A stretch of DNA of 43,066 nt from Candidatus Atribacteria bacterium (GCA_018402425.1 JAGYIZ010000015.1:1-43066), one strand, 5' to 3'. Positions 8,592 to 18,439 are shown, numbered from the stretch's first letter. Program-made: numbers and translations. The notes: generated by a model from the sequence alone, not told the origin.

Positions 8592-9947
8592 TCAAATAAT
8601 TCTCAGAACATCATTTCTATCTAATGATGCTCCAATTACAAGTGGATCATTTAAAAAAGCTCTAAACACCTTCTCTATATCTTCATTTAATACCGCCTCA
8701 ACAACCGTTTCCTGGTTTAAGACATGAGTCATTTCCATATTATGGATTTCCTTTGAAAAACTGCCAGCAGCAATTGGTTTTACTGAATTTTTTCTAAAAA
8801 GAGCATTAGTCTCCACAATAACATTTTTAGGAAAATCAGTTAATTGTCCTAAATTAGGTAAATTAACATTAGTAATCAAATCTTCAAGACCAAGAATAGC
8901 CTTCATTTGTCTTACGCCTTCTTCTCCTGAAGGTTCTATCTCGAATTCTTCTTTCCCATTTACCAATTTTATAGCTTTTTCTATAAGTTCCTTTTTATGT
9001 TCTTTTCTCCAGCTAACCGGTGTTAAATGGAATCCCCATTTTTCTACAGTTTTGGGGTCTTTTAAATACCAGCTAGAAGGAACAAATTCGGCTAGATGTC
9101 TGTCACCTGCTGCAGCAATTAGGCCATATCTTTTAAATAAATCAAATTTAACCTTTTCTGCAGAATCCCAATAACTACTATTTATCCAAAAATTTAAATC
9201 TCCTTTTGTAAAACCTTCTTTGTAATATTTATCAACAAATTTTTCATAAAGAGATATTAAATCTATACCCTGATATGTTGCTTCATCCAACCATGTAAAA
9301 TGATTTATGCCAAGAATATTTACTTTAATATCTTCTCTCTTTATTCCTGTTATATTTTTCATGTCTTTTAACATATCTATTAATAATTGTTGAGTGTGGA
9401 ATACTTCATGACAACATCCATAGGCATGAATTTCAGGAAATACCTTATAAAGTGTTCTGACACAAATAGACATTGGATTGGTAAAATTAATTACCCATGC
9501 ATTAGGTGAATATTTTTTAATTGCTTCTGTAATTTCAACAAACATTGGAATAGTTCTTAATGCTCTATTGATTCCTCCCGGACCAACTGTGTCTCCAACT
9601 GACTGATAAATACCATATTGTTCTGGTAAATGAACATCTGATTCCATTTCATCAAAAGTCCCTGGTAAAATAGAAATTAATACAAAATCAACTCCTGTCA
9701 ATGCTTCTTTTAATGTTTTTACAGCTTTATATGCCCATTTGCCTTTGGCATTACACTTTTTAGTAACATTATTCCCAATAATCTCATTATTACAGGAGGC
9801 ATCATAATCTATATCATACAGTCTTATATTACCTGAAAGCTTTTCTTCAAGGGCAAGGTCTCCTATTAAAGTCCAACCCCATCCATTTGAACCACCACCA
9901 ATATATGCAATGTTTATATCTTCTACTTTATCTTTTCTATATTTCAA
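8592..9947 (-). CDS. GH4 family alpha-galacturonidase (CHEV-motif type)
   Basis: 451-residue family 4 glycosidase, NAD+- and metal-dependent, expected to release galacturonate from alpha-linked oligogalacturonides in the cytoplasm. It shows the Rossmann AYIGGGSNGWG (14-24), NFTNP (154-158), the active-site motif Cys179-His180-Glu181-Val182, and GINHF (213-217). CHEV is the motif reported for GH4 alpha-galacturonidases such as Bacillus LplD, and length agrees with that group. The start is TTG 9947 with AGGAGG eight bases upstream. It lies between the intact uxaC and the uxaC/uxaE/uxuB genes and below TRAP permease genes, which fits galacturonide uptake. An alpha-glucuronidase activity is the alternative. 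Confidence 0.85.
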   Translation of the reverse strand: MKYRKDKVEDINIAYIGGGSNGWGWTLIGDLALEEKLSGNIRLYDIDYDASCNNEIIGNNVTKKCNAKGKWAYKAVKTLKEALTGVDFVLISILPGTFDEMESDVHLPEQYGIYQSVGDTVGPGGINRALRTIPMFVEITEAIKKYSPNAWVINFTNPMSICVRTLYKVFPEIHAYGCCHEVFHTQQLLIDMLKDMKNITGIKREDIKVNILGINHFTWLDEATYQGIDLISLYEKFVDKYYKEGFTKGDLNFWINSSYWDSAEKVKFDLFKRYGLIAAAGDRHLAEFVPSSWYLKDPKTVEKWGFHLTPVSWRKEHKKELIEKAIKLVNGKEEFEIEPSGEEGVRQMKAILGLEDLITNVNLPNLGQLTDFPKNVIVETNALFRKNSVKPIAAGSFSKEIHNMEMTHVLNQETVVEAVLNEDIEKVFRAFLNDPLVIGASLDRNDVLRII

Positions 9948-10040
9948 TTAATAAGCCTCCTATATATATTTGGATTTGAGAAATAATTCTTGAATGTTTA
10001 CAATTATTTCAAACACCACCTTTTTATCCAATAGCATTGT

Positions 10041-11408
10041 TTATTTCCCAAAAAAATATTCTAACGGTCTGTAGTAACAAATTGACTCGGACAAATCAAA
10101 GGTAACTTTTTCTGGTATTTGCCCTTTTTCAGTCATATCGCCCAAAACATTTGATAACACCCTACGGAACATTTCAGTTCTTGATTCATAAGACATAAGT
10201 TTTCTGGAATCAGTAACCAAACCTAAATGATTTCTCAATAAATCCACTGATGCTATATATCTCAACTGTCCTTCCATGCCATAAGGGCTATCATTAAACC
10301 ACCATGGGGCTGCCAGATTAACATTTGGGAAAATTCTGGCAATAGTTGCTAATGAAGGTAATATACTGTTATCTATGTAGTAAACAACTACTTTCAATGT
10401 TTCATCAAATTGATTTAAAAAATAACGCAAATTTTCTACCACCTCAATGTCATTATTCCCTATATCTCCTCCACTATCTGGACCAAGAGTTTTATATATT
10501 TTATGCCGATAATCTCTCATTGCTCCAATATGGAGTTGAATTACCCAATTACTTTCTTGATTCATCTTCCCAAACTGAACTAACATAAATGCCTTAAAAT
10601 CTTTTATTTCTTTTTCATCTAAGCTTTTTTCGCTAATTGCTTTCTTGTATATATCATTAACTCTATTTTGCTTAACAAAATAAGAAACTGGCTCTTGAAT
10701 ACCATGATCACTGGCAACACACCCTAACTCCTCGAATTTATCATGAGATTTCTGTAAAGCAGAAAGAAAATTCTCTATATTATTTATTTCTGTATTCATT
10801 TTTATTCCTAAATTTTTTACAGCATTAACCCAATTTTCTTTTTCAATATTAAACACCTTATCTGGTCTCCAGGTAGGACGAATACTGACTCCGGATATTG
10901 CCTCTTGAACTTGTTGATGATATGTTAAATCCTCATCTGGATCATTAGTAGTACACATTATCTCAACATTCATGTCCTGTAATAATCTTTGGGGTTTCAT
11001 ATCAGGTTCGCTCAGCCTTACTTTTGCCATTTCCCAAATATATTTTGCGGTACTTTCTGAAATCAGTTGTTTGATGCCAAGTCTCCTATTTAGGTTTAGG
11101 TGTATCCATTCGTATGTTGGATTACCTGCAAAATCCGGAAAAACTTTAGCCAAAGCCATCCACTTCTCCTTATTTGTAGCTTTCCCAGTTATTTTTTCCT
11201 CTTCAATTCCCCTTCTTCTCATCAATTCCCATACATAATGATCTGTTGCTCCGGCTACTTGCCAAATATCTTCCCATCCTTTATTTTCAGCAATCTCCTT
11301 GATATTTGCATGGTTATGAACATCCACAATAGGAAAATCTTTAACATGTTGATACAATCTTTTCGCTGTCTCGTTTTCTAACAAATAATTCTGATCTAAA
11401 AATGCCAA
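10041..11408 (-). CDS. uxaC: Uronate isomerase (glucuronate/galacturonate isomerase), intact copy
   Basis: 455-residue amidohydrolase-superfamily isomerase that converts D-galacturonate to D-tagaturonate and D-glucuronate to D-fructuronate. It shows the metal-site VDVHNHAN (His31, His33), ATDHYVWELMRRRG, CTTNDPDEDLTYH, RPTWRPD, CVASDHGIQEP, QLHIGAMRD, and the C-terminal AAPWWFNDSPYGMEGQL. Length is normal. The start is TTG 11408 with AGGAGG eleven bases upstream; no better ATG exists. It follows dctM by about 237 bp and precedes the GH4 gene by 93 bp, suggesting one uptake-and-degradation unit. It is the only functional-looking uxaC in the window. Confidence 0.93.
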   Translation of the reverse strand: MAFLDQNYLLENETAKRLYQHVKDFPIVDVHNHANIKEIAENKGWEDIWQVAGATDHYVWELMRRRGIEEEKITGKATNKEKWMALAKVFPDFAGNPTYEWIHLNLNRRLGIKQLISESTAKYIWEMAKVRLSEPDMKPQRLLQDMNVEIMCTTNDPDEDLTYHQQVQEAISGVSIRPTWRPDKVFNIEKENWVNAVKNLGIKMNTEINNIENFLSALQKSHDKFEELGCVASDHGIQEPVSYFVKQNRVNDIYKKAISEKSLDEKEIKDFKAFMLVQFGKMNQESNWVIQLHIGAMRDYRHKIYKTLGPDSGGDIGNNDIEVVENLRYFLNQFDETLKVVVYYIDNSILPSLATIARIFPNVNLAAPWWFNDSPYGMEGQLRYIASVDLLRNHLGLVTDSRKLMSYESRTEMFRRVLSNVLGDMTEKGQIPEKVTFDLSESICYYRPLEYFFGK

Positions 11409-11645
11409 TTTTATAAAAACCTCCTGTATAAATCTTATGAGAATATCTTTAATACTCCAAAATAGTCCAATAAATAACCTAATCTAAAAATATTAAATCT
11501 CTTGATTCATTAAATGCAGAATCAGATAGATATTCTCTTTTTTGCTCTATTTTCTAAAAATATTTTTTTATAAAAACTTGGATAATTTGTATAATAACAA
11601 TTATAAAGTTATAACATTATCTACTCTTCAGTAGCCTCAGTATAT

Positions 11646-12926
11646 TTATTTAAATAATAAATTAGGAATTGTCATTGAGACTGCTGGCCAATAAGTAATT
11701 AATAGTAATATAGCCACCATTGGAATTATGAAATAAAATAAATATTTTAATAATTTATCCATAGTGGTATCTGCAATACCCATTGCTACAAATAAAACAG
11801 TACCAACCGGAGGTGTACATAAACCTACACAAAGGTTCACTAACATCATAATCCCAAAATGTATTGGGTCCATTCCTAGTTCCTGTACAACAGGAAGAAA
11901 GATAGGCGTAAATATCAAAATTGCCGGGGCCATATCCATAAATGTACCGACAAATAGTAATAAGATATTTATAATTATAAGTAGCACTATTTTACTATCA
12001 CTAATATTTATAAGTACCTCACATACTAATTCTGGAATTCTTTCATAAGATAAGATATAAGAAAATGCAGTTGAAGTAGCCAACAATATTAAAACAACTG
12101 AGGATGTTTTTATTGTTTTTCTTAGAATAATCGGAATATCCTTAATTTTTAAATTGTTATAAACAAAAAAACTGATGACAAACGAATAGACTACACCGAA
12201 TACTGCAGCCTCAGTAGCTGTAAAAATACCTCCTAAAATTCCTCCCACAATAATTAATACAAGTAATAAGCTTAAGGATGTTTCTTTAATAATTTTAATG
12301 GCTTCTTTTAATGAGGGTGTTGGATGAGACGGGTAATTCTCTTTTACAGATATTATATATCCGGTTAATATCAGTCCCAATCCCACTAAAATACCAGGGA
12401 CAATACCCGCTGAAAAAAGTTTAGCGACAGATAAACCCCCAACTGCAAATGAATATATTATTATCGCATTACTTGGTGGAATAATAAGTCCAATAGTTGA
12501 CGAAGTAGCAGTGATAGCTGCAGAGAAATTTTTATCATAACCTTCTTCATTCATCATTGGAATTAACATCGAGCCGATAGAAGAAGTATCGGCAACAGCT
12601 GACCCAGAAATCCCAGCAAAAAACATACTGGCCAAAACATTAACTCCGGCCAACCCACCTTTTATTCTACCTATTATAATATTTGAAAATTGAACAACTT
12701 TTTTTGCCATACCCCCTTGTTCCATTATATTGCCCATAAAAATAAAGAAAGGGATCGCTAAAAGAACAAAGTTATCAAGACCTCCAAACATTCTTTGAAA
12801 AATAATAGAAAGGGGTATTCCAGTATAAATAGCAGAACATATCGCTGACAATAGTAGGCAAAAAGCTACTGGCATTCCAGATAACAGCAAAATAATAAAT
12901 ACTGTAAATAAAATAAAGCCTGTCAT
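11646..12926 (-). CDS. dctM: TRAP transporter large permease DctM
   Basis: 426-residue polytopic protein with about 11-12 hydrophobic segments, the channel subunit of a TRAP (tripartite ATP-independent periplasmic) transporter driven by Na+ or H+. It contains GISGSAVADTSSIGSMLIPMM, IGLIIPPSNAIIIYS, and a C-terminal VGLCTPPVGTVLFVAMGIAD segment, all DctM hallmarks. The RBS GGAGAGG precedes ATG 12926. It is 59 bp downstream of dctQ. The neighbouring uronate genes suggest a uronate or small oligouronide as substrate. The matching dctP is broken, so transport by this system as drawn is doubtful. Confidence 0.93.
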   Translation of the reverse strand: MTGFILFTVFIILLLSGMPVAFCLLLSAICSAIYTGIPLSIIFQRMFGGLDNFVLLAIPFFIFMGNIMEQGGMAKKVVQFSNIIIGRIKGGLAGVNVLASMFFAGISGSAVADTSSIGSMLIPMMNEEGYDKNFSAAITATSSTIGLIIPPSNAIIIYSFAVGGLSVAKLFSAGIVPGILVGLGLILTGYIISVKENYPSHPTPSLKEAIKIIKETSLSLLLVLIIVGGILGGIFTATEAAVFGVVYSFVISFFVYNNLKIKDIPIILRKTIKTSSVVLILLATSTAFSYILSYERIPELVCEVLINISDSKIVLLIIINILLLFVGTFMDMAPAILIFTPIFLPVVQELGMDPIHFGIMMLVNLCVGLCTPPVGTVLFVAMGIADTTMDKLLKYLFYFIIPMVAILLLITYWPAVSMTIPNLLFK

Positions 12927-12985
12927 AAATACCTCTCCTCATCAGTTAATTAACAATATAAATAATGAAATAAATTTATTTTTCT

Positions 12986-13396
12986 TTATTCTTTATTTAT
13001 GTTCTTATAAAAAAATAAGCCTAAGGAAAACAAAACATATAGAAAAGCAGAAATGGGGAAAATAGAGTATACTTGCCCTCTGTTTGCTATAAAAGGCATG
13101 AGAGCATCAATGTATGTATTGTAACCTCTTGAAATTAAATTCGTAGTACTAGTGTACATGGTAATTCCGGCAAAAAATATTAATAGAAAATGAATTTTTT
13201 TAATAATGTTTATGATATTTTGAGGCAATAAATTTAGAAAATAATCTACTCCTATATGAGCACCTTCATATAAAGCAATTGCGCTACCTATAAAAGCTAT
13301 ATAAATCAATGAATAACGTGAAAAAGCATCTATCAAAATTAAAGATGAAGAAAATAAATATCTACTTATAGCATTGAAAAATACTAACAAAGTCAT
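12986..13396 (-). CDS. dctQ: TRAP transporter small permease DctQ (5' end interrupted by TGA)
   Basis: DctQ small membrane subunit that couples the binding protein to DctM. From ATG 13396 the frame gives 136 residues with three hydrophobic segments and the typical FNAISRYLFSS and GAHIGVDYF motifs, but it begins inside the first membrane helix. The same frame continues upstream as a TQFGALFIVIGLLLII helix to an in-frame TGA at 13445-13447, and beyond that to a GTG at 13489 with a GAGGGGG ribosome binding site. The natural start is therefore probably GTG 13489, and the TGA looks like a lost Trp codon. Translation from 13396 would give a truncated, probably poor protein. Confidence 0.75.
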   Translation of the reverse strand: MTLLVFFNAISRYLFSSSLILIDAFSRYSLIYIAFIGSAIALYEGAHIGVDYFLNLLPQNIINIIKKIHFLLIFFAGITMYTSTTNLISRGYNTYIDALMPFIANRGQVYSIFPISAFLYVLFSLGLFFYKNINKE

Positions 13397-13504
13397 AATT
13401 ATTAATAATAAGCCTATAACTATAAAAAGGGCACCGAATTGCGTTCAGAAAAACATCAGATCTCTAAAATTTATAAAAATATAAAACACATTACCCCCTC
13501 TTTT

Positions 13505-13549
13505 TTAGAACCAGAGAAGGATCTTTTAAATTTATTTCTCTGGTTCTAA
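13505..13549. terminator. Perfect 14-bp inverted repeat between dctP remnant and dctQ
   Basis: Arms TTAGAACCAGAGAA (13505-13518) and its exact reverse complement (13536-13549) flank a 17-base AT-rich loop. It lies after the dctP coding region and just before the dctQ ribosome binding site. On the minus transcript there is no U-run, so it is more like an intercistronic hairpin that stabilises upstream mRNA or damps read-through than a full terminator. Confidence 0.55.
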
Positions 13550-13569
13550 TTCATGTTAAATTATTTAAT

Positions 13570-14600
13570 TACTCTGATTAATAGACAGGCAATTAGATTT
13601 TTATTCCAGAAACAGATTGAATTCTTTAATGCATATCCTAAAAATTCCACTTGCTTTTAATTCTTCATGTATAGGTTTGACTTTTTCAATAAACAGGGCT
13701 TTGTTTCATCTGAAACTGTATTCCTTTTGTTCCAGATTCCTCGATAATTTCTAAAGAATCTTTAGCGCCTGCGTCACTAATTCTTGAACATATGGTTCTG
13801 TTTCTCTAGCCATCCCTTAGAAAATAGCTTTATGCGTTGGTTCTAATTCATCCCAAGCTTCTTTGCTCACTTAACTATGACATCAGGGATGTCAAAATGT
13901 TCATTTAATGAATAATAGTTAGCTACTTCATAAAATGACATATCAACAACACTGGCTGGGATTCTCCGCACCATCTATTACTCAGTCTGAAGGGCACTGT
14001 ATGCTTCTGAATATGCCGTAGTAGTGGGAGAAGCACCTAATGCCTTCATGGTCTCAATCATTAACTCGGAACCCATAGCCTGATTTTCCAGTCCTTCGGC
14101 ATCTTCAGGTGTATTGATTGGTCCTGACTTTATTATAAATACTCCCCTACTGCAGGTATGAAGTAAGATAATAGTGCCACTCCACCAGTTTTCACAGGTT
14201 GTAGCTAATTCCCCCGGTAACATCTCCATGGACCATTTAAAAATGTTTCTCATTTCTAAATAAATAAGGAATGCTGAATATGTCCATGATTGGATTAAAC
14301 TCACCTAAACGGGTTTGCGGAAATACGGACTTCATTTCTATTGTACCTTCCTAATAGCTGTTCCATTGTTTCTACTTCAGAACCCAGTACTCCCCCTATA
14401 AATACCTCTATTTTATTATTTCACCATCAAGTCAATTCCTCTACTCTGTCAGCCAAAATAGTAACAACCTAAAGTAGTTGGGGTTTCGCCAGCATGATCA
14501 TGAGGGCATTCTAAATACCTTCTGAGCTGCCAATAGTGACATTGTGTAACATTACAATAGTTAGAATAAATGTTAACTTACATCTTTTAAACTTAAACAT
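13570..14600 (-). pseudogene. dctP: Broken TRAP transporter substrate-binding protein DctP
   Basis: The start is convincing: ATG 14600 with AAAGGAGG, a basic N-terminus MFKFKR and a hydrophobic signal-like stretch. After that the gene is cut by many frameshifts. Readable DctP pieces are SGPINTPEDAEGLENQAMGSELMIETMKALGAS and YSEAYSALQT (13978-14304), then VVDMSFYEVANYYSLNEHFDIPDVIV, then a degraded C-terminal part to about 13570. The longest open stretch is 108 codons. It heads the dctPQM set, so loss of the binding protein should inactivate this importer unless another DctP substitutes. Confidence 0.85.
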
Positions 14601-14785
14601 CACAATCCTCCTTTTAAATATTTTAATTAGATTATTCATACTTATTCCTAAAATCTTTATTTAATTACTATCACCTCCCTGACAGAATTAAATTTCGATC
14701 ACTTAAAATTCAGTAAATATCTGCAAGCAATTGTAACTAATCATAACTTGTATGTAGATGCTGTTTCTCAGAGAATTTCTATATA

Positions 14786-15917
14786 TTATTTGTTGTTAAT
14801 CTTTGAATTTGATATCTTATCCTTAAGTTTTTCATAAAATAAATTTTCATCTATCGGTAACTCACAATCATTAATCCCATAAAATGGACAGTAGCATTGC
14901 ATTTTGATATCATGGACCATTAATGCCTTCTTTAACTGGAAGTATTAACAACTCAGTACCATCTAAAATAGCATCTATCCAATTATTTATTATTTCTACG
15001 TTCCTCAGTATCTTTTTTTTGAATGAGAACTTCGCACTTCCAACATTCTGGTATCTAAACCGCCATCCTTCGTATTCTTGATTAAATAATCTTTCCGATT
15101 GTCTTAAGCGCCAAAGGATAACTTTTTCATTTTCAACGGCAAATCTCCTCTATCACCCAGAAGTTTCAAACCTATTTGTCCCTGGCGTCAGCGATAGAAG
15201 TTACATAAACACCTGTGGAGGCCATTCTCATATTCAACAAATGCTGTTACATCATCTTCTACTTCGATATCATGATACTTACCGAAATAACAGCAAAAGA
15301 ATGTATACGAGTTAGCCTTACCATATCCATTTGCCAGATATCTGCACGATTATGTGGATTCTGATTTAATAATGTTCCTCCCCCTTCACCTTTCAGGTTA
15401 CATAAATCCCTGAGTCATAATGGCTCACAGAACGATACCAATCGAGGTAATAATCAATTAGTGCGTTTAATTTCTCTAACTCACCTGACTTAATAAGGTC
15501 TCTTAATTTTTGGTAAAATAGGTTTTGTACAGAAATTGATACATATTACCAAAAACTTTATCAGTTTTATTGGCTGCCTCATTCATCTCTCTGACTTGTT
15601 TTGTATATACACCTGCTGGTTTATCAATTAAAACATATGAAATTTTCCCAAAATGCTTTTGTGCTAAGGAGGGGTAGTCATATTATTGGAACTGCAATTA
15701 TAACTGCTGAAGATCTTTATCATTAAGTATATCGTCATAGTTCTCATATTTTTATATCTTGCCCAAATTCTCTTACAGCCCATTTTAGTCTTTTAATACC
15801 TTTGTCACATACCGCTATCAATTTTGCCCTGAGATTAATCCATCTTTTAACACCTTTGCATAATAGCTTCCCATAAATCCGATTCCCTACTAAACTCCTA
15901 TACCTACTTCATTTCAT
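14786..15917 (-). pseudogene. Broken Gfo/Idh/MocA family oxidoreductase
   Basis: Multi-frame remnant of a sugar oxidoreductase. In order on the minus strand: a GNRIYGKLLCKGVKRW-like Rossmann start near 15900, KLIAVCDKGIKRL, FCQKLRDLIKSGELEKLNALIDYYLDWY, GEGGTLLNQNPHN (Gfo/Idh substrate-domain motif), and a C-terminal LPIDENLFYEKLKDKIS ending at TAA 14786. At least ten shifts or stops separate these pieces. It lies between a broken sugar isomerase and the broken dctP, with the usual gene order of a TRAP-linked sugar-acid operon. Confidence 0.75.
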
Positions 15918-15923
15918 TGGTGT

Positions 15924-16869
15924 TTACTTCTCCTCATTTCACCAATTGACTTTCTAATATCTTCAACCATCTCCATGGTCTTCTTACCATATTCAATATA
16001 TGTATTAAATTTATATTCATCCTAAGATTCATTTTTATCATTATCAGATTTTTATAGTAAACCTCTCCATATGAGGTTCAATAGAAATGCCTCCTTCATA
16101 ACCATTTGCGATTAAATCTTTTTTAAAACTTTTTTACCACCAGCCATTTCCTTCCCCAGGAAAGTGTATTCTACTTCAGGAAAACTATTTTTCCAGTATC
16201 TTTTATAATGTTCTGCATCTTTGATATGAACATAATGTATTTTATTTTAATATTTGATAAACTTCCCAGGTATTTTTGTTTTATAGGGAGGGTCACCAAT
16301 TCTGTTATCTGTAAATACAGGGTTGCCTGTATCAAAAACAACAGCAAAATAAGGAGATCATACTTTCAATTAACCTCTTCATATACTCATAAGATTGAGA
16401 GAAATAATTCATACAATTTTCATGTAAATAAATGATATCCTCTTGTTCACACATGCTTACTAGTACTTTCAATTTTTTGGTTAGCCAGATTTCCAGGTCA
16501 AGGATTATCAGATGCTCATTCTTCCCGTGTAAAAACTCATACCTCGGATCATTTTAGTTCCTAATTTTCTTCATCCTGGGTATAGCTCACTTTTTAACTC
16601 TTCAGTAGCACCTTATAATCTTCTTCCCTTATAGGGACTTTTAATTGGCTACTTTGCTGCCAAACAACTTATAATAATCCACAAATTCCATTAATTTACT
16701 ATATATTTCTTCAAATTTTTTATCACTTATGTCTGTAATGTTTTTTTTCCTTCCAATATTTCTCGCCTCCAATAAAATTCCAAGCAAACTCTTTAGTTAC
16801 AGTTTAATTTGAGCATCAATATCCCCACGCTTCGTCAGCAAATCCAATAAATACAACACTTTTTATTCC
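15924..16869 (-). pseudogene. Broken sugar phosphate isomerase/epimerase (xylose-isomerase-like TIM barrel)
   Basis: A TAGGAGG ribosome binding site near 16875 is followed by VVFIGFADEAWGY, where the start codon is lost. Then come KKFEEIYSKLMEFVDYYKLFGSKVA, HLIILDLEIWLTKKLKVLVSMC, IIYLHENC, IHFPGEGNGWW and KKDLIANGYEGGISIEPHM, in alternating frames. The G-E-G and SIEPH motifs are typical of this TIM-barrel family. It is the first gene after the ROK regulator (16951), so it was probably once the leading enzyme gene of the operon. Confidence 0.72.
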
Positions 16870-16950
16870 TCCTATTGTTAAGATAGTTTATTCAGAAAAT
16901 TAGAACCTTTTAAAGTATAAGTACATTAACAAATCTAAATATGTTAATAA

Positions 16951-18192
16951 CTATAATAGATATTGTTTAGCTAATTTTAATCTACCAAAATTTAAAAATC
17001 TTTCTAGAATTAAGGTAGAAGCACCGATCGCAACTCCATCAGAACCCAGCACACCAGGGATAATCCTTACTTTCTTAAAAGGATAAGATAAGGCTTTGTT
17101 TTTCACAGTTTCTCTAAGGCTCTGAAAAACAAATTCTCCCGCCTCAATAATTTTTCCTTCTACAATAACAGCTTCTGGATTCAAGACATTTATGATATTT
17201 GCTATAGCAATGCCAAGATATCTACCAGTATCACGCAAAACTTGTAAAGCTATAGCATCGTCTTTCTTTGCAGCTTCAAATATAATGTCTTCATTAATCG
17301 CATCCAATCTCCCATTAACCATGCTGTATATCTTGCTTTCTGCACCCTGTCTAATTATTTTTTTAGTTCTTTCAATTAATGCTGGTATAGTTGCCAGACT
17401 ATCCAGACATCCATAATTACCACAAACACACAAAGGACCATCCTCATCAACTACAATATGGCCAATTTCACCAGCAGACATACTTACACCTCGGTATAGA
17501 ATGCCATTTGTAAAAATACCAGATCCGATTCCTGCCCCAACCTTTAAACAGATAAAGTTTTGCATATTCTTAGCAACTCCAAACCACTTTTCTCCCTGGG
17601 CAAGGGCTCTATCATTATTATCTAAAATGACTGGCAATTTAAATTCTGCATGTACTATCTCTGCCACAGGCAGATTTGACCATCTAAAAGCAGGAGGATA
17701 AATGGAAATACCTTTGTAGTAGTCAACCAATCCATGCATACCAATACCAATACCAATAACCTTTTCTTTGTATTTATAATTATTGACACTCATTAATTGA
17801 TTAATAATATCTTTAACTTTTTTTAGTATTTTTCCCTGTTCCACTTCCTTGTTTTTAACAGTTTCTCTTCCAATAATATTACCTTTCAAATCTACTAAAA
17901 CTCCGTTAATTTCATCTATTTCAATATCTATCCCAATAACTATTGCTGCTTTTGGATTTAGTTCGATCATAATCGGCTTTCTTCCTCCGTTTGATTCACC
18001 ATATCCGACTTCTTTTACAAATCCATAGCTAATTAATTTTTTAACAATTCTTGATACTGTAGCAGCGGTTATATTGGTTTTATTAACAATGTTAGATCTT
18101 GATATGGAGGAATGTTCCCAAATAATTTTTAGAACTAAGGTAGTATTAATATCAGATGAAAATTCGGAATTATCTTTTAGATTATTCTTCAT
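16951..18192 (-). CDS. ROK-family transcriptional regulator
   Basis: 413-residue repressor-type ROK protein with an N-terminal winged helix-turn-helix (about 18-66; SRSNIVNKTNITAATVSRIVK) and a sugar-kinase-like domain. The latter has DNNDRA (191-196), GAGIGSG (219-225), His245 of GEIGH, and the zinc-type CVCGNYGC cluster (Cys255, Cys257, Cys262). The usual Glu after GCL is Asp here. Such proteins sense a sugar or sugar phosphate and repress nearby catabolic genes. It is transcribed first in the row isomerase-Gfo/Idh-dctPQM-uxaC-GH4, which it likely controls together with itself; direct repeats at 18226-18357 are candidate operators. The SD (AGGA) before ATG 18192 is weak. Confidence 0.9.
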   Translation of the reverse strand: MKNNLKDNSEFSSDINTTLVLKIIWEHSSISRSNIVNKTNITAATVSRIVKKLISYGFVKEVGYGESNGGRKPIMIELNPKAAIVIGIDIEIDEINGVLVDLKGNIIGRETVKNKEVEQGKILKKVKDIINQLMSVNNYKYKEKVIGIGIGMHGLVDYYKGISIYPPAFRWSNLPVAEIVHAEFKLPVILDNNDRALAQGEKWFGVAKNMQNFICLKVGAGIGSGIFTNGILYRGVSMSAGEIGHIVVDEDGPLCVCGNYGCLDSLATIPALIERTKKIIRQGAESKIYSMVNGRLDAINEDIIFEAAKKDDAIALQVLRDTGRYLGIAIANIINVLNPEAVIVEGKIIEAGEFVFQSLRETVKNKALSYPFKKVRIIPGVLGSDGVAIGASTLILERFLNFGRLKLAKQYLL

Positions 18193-18225
18193 TTATTTAA
18201 TCCTGTATAAATGTAACTTTTTTTT

Positions 18226-18357
18226 ATTATGTAATTATGTTTAAATCTAATACTCATTATTTGCTAATATTTATTGTTATTTAACTTATATATCAGCAAA
18301 AAAGAGTTTTTTTTTATTTTTTTCCTATACTTTTTTTCATCATGTAATAATGTTTAA
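18226..18357. promoter_or_regulatory. Candidate ROK operators: two direct repeats upstream of the regulator
   Basis: Two nearly identical boxes sit upstream of the ROK gene: 18226-18244 (core ATGTAATTATGTTTAA) and 18338-18357 (core ATGTAATAATGTTTAA), both preceded by a run of 7-8 T. Their starts are about 113 bp apart, roughly eleven helix turns, as would suit looping by a tetrameric or dimer-of-dimers repressor. The region between is very AT-rich with no other gene. Binding by this ROK protein is inferred from position only. Confidence 0.45.
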
Positions 18358-18439
18358 TAAAATAATACCATATAAAGAAAATCCCGTCAATGACTTAAAT
18401 CCACTAATCTGTGTCAACAACTTGTGACCTTTTCTCTTA

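Noticed and set aside
13445-13447. UGA read as tryptophan (recoded lineage), suggested by TGA at Trp-like positions in dctQ and the broken uxaC
   Set aside because: TGA ends full-length intact genes here (GH4, lactonase, EamA), TGG is used normally, and no selenocysteine context is seen.
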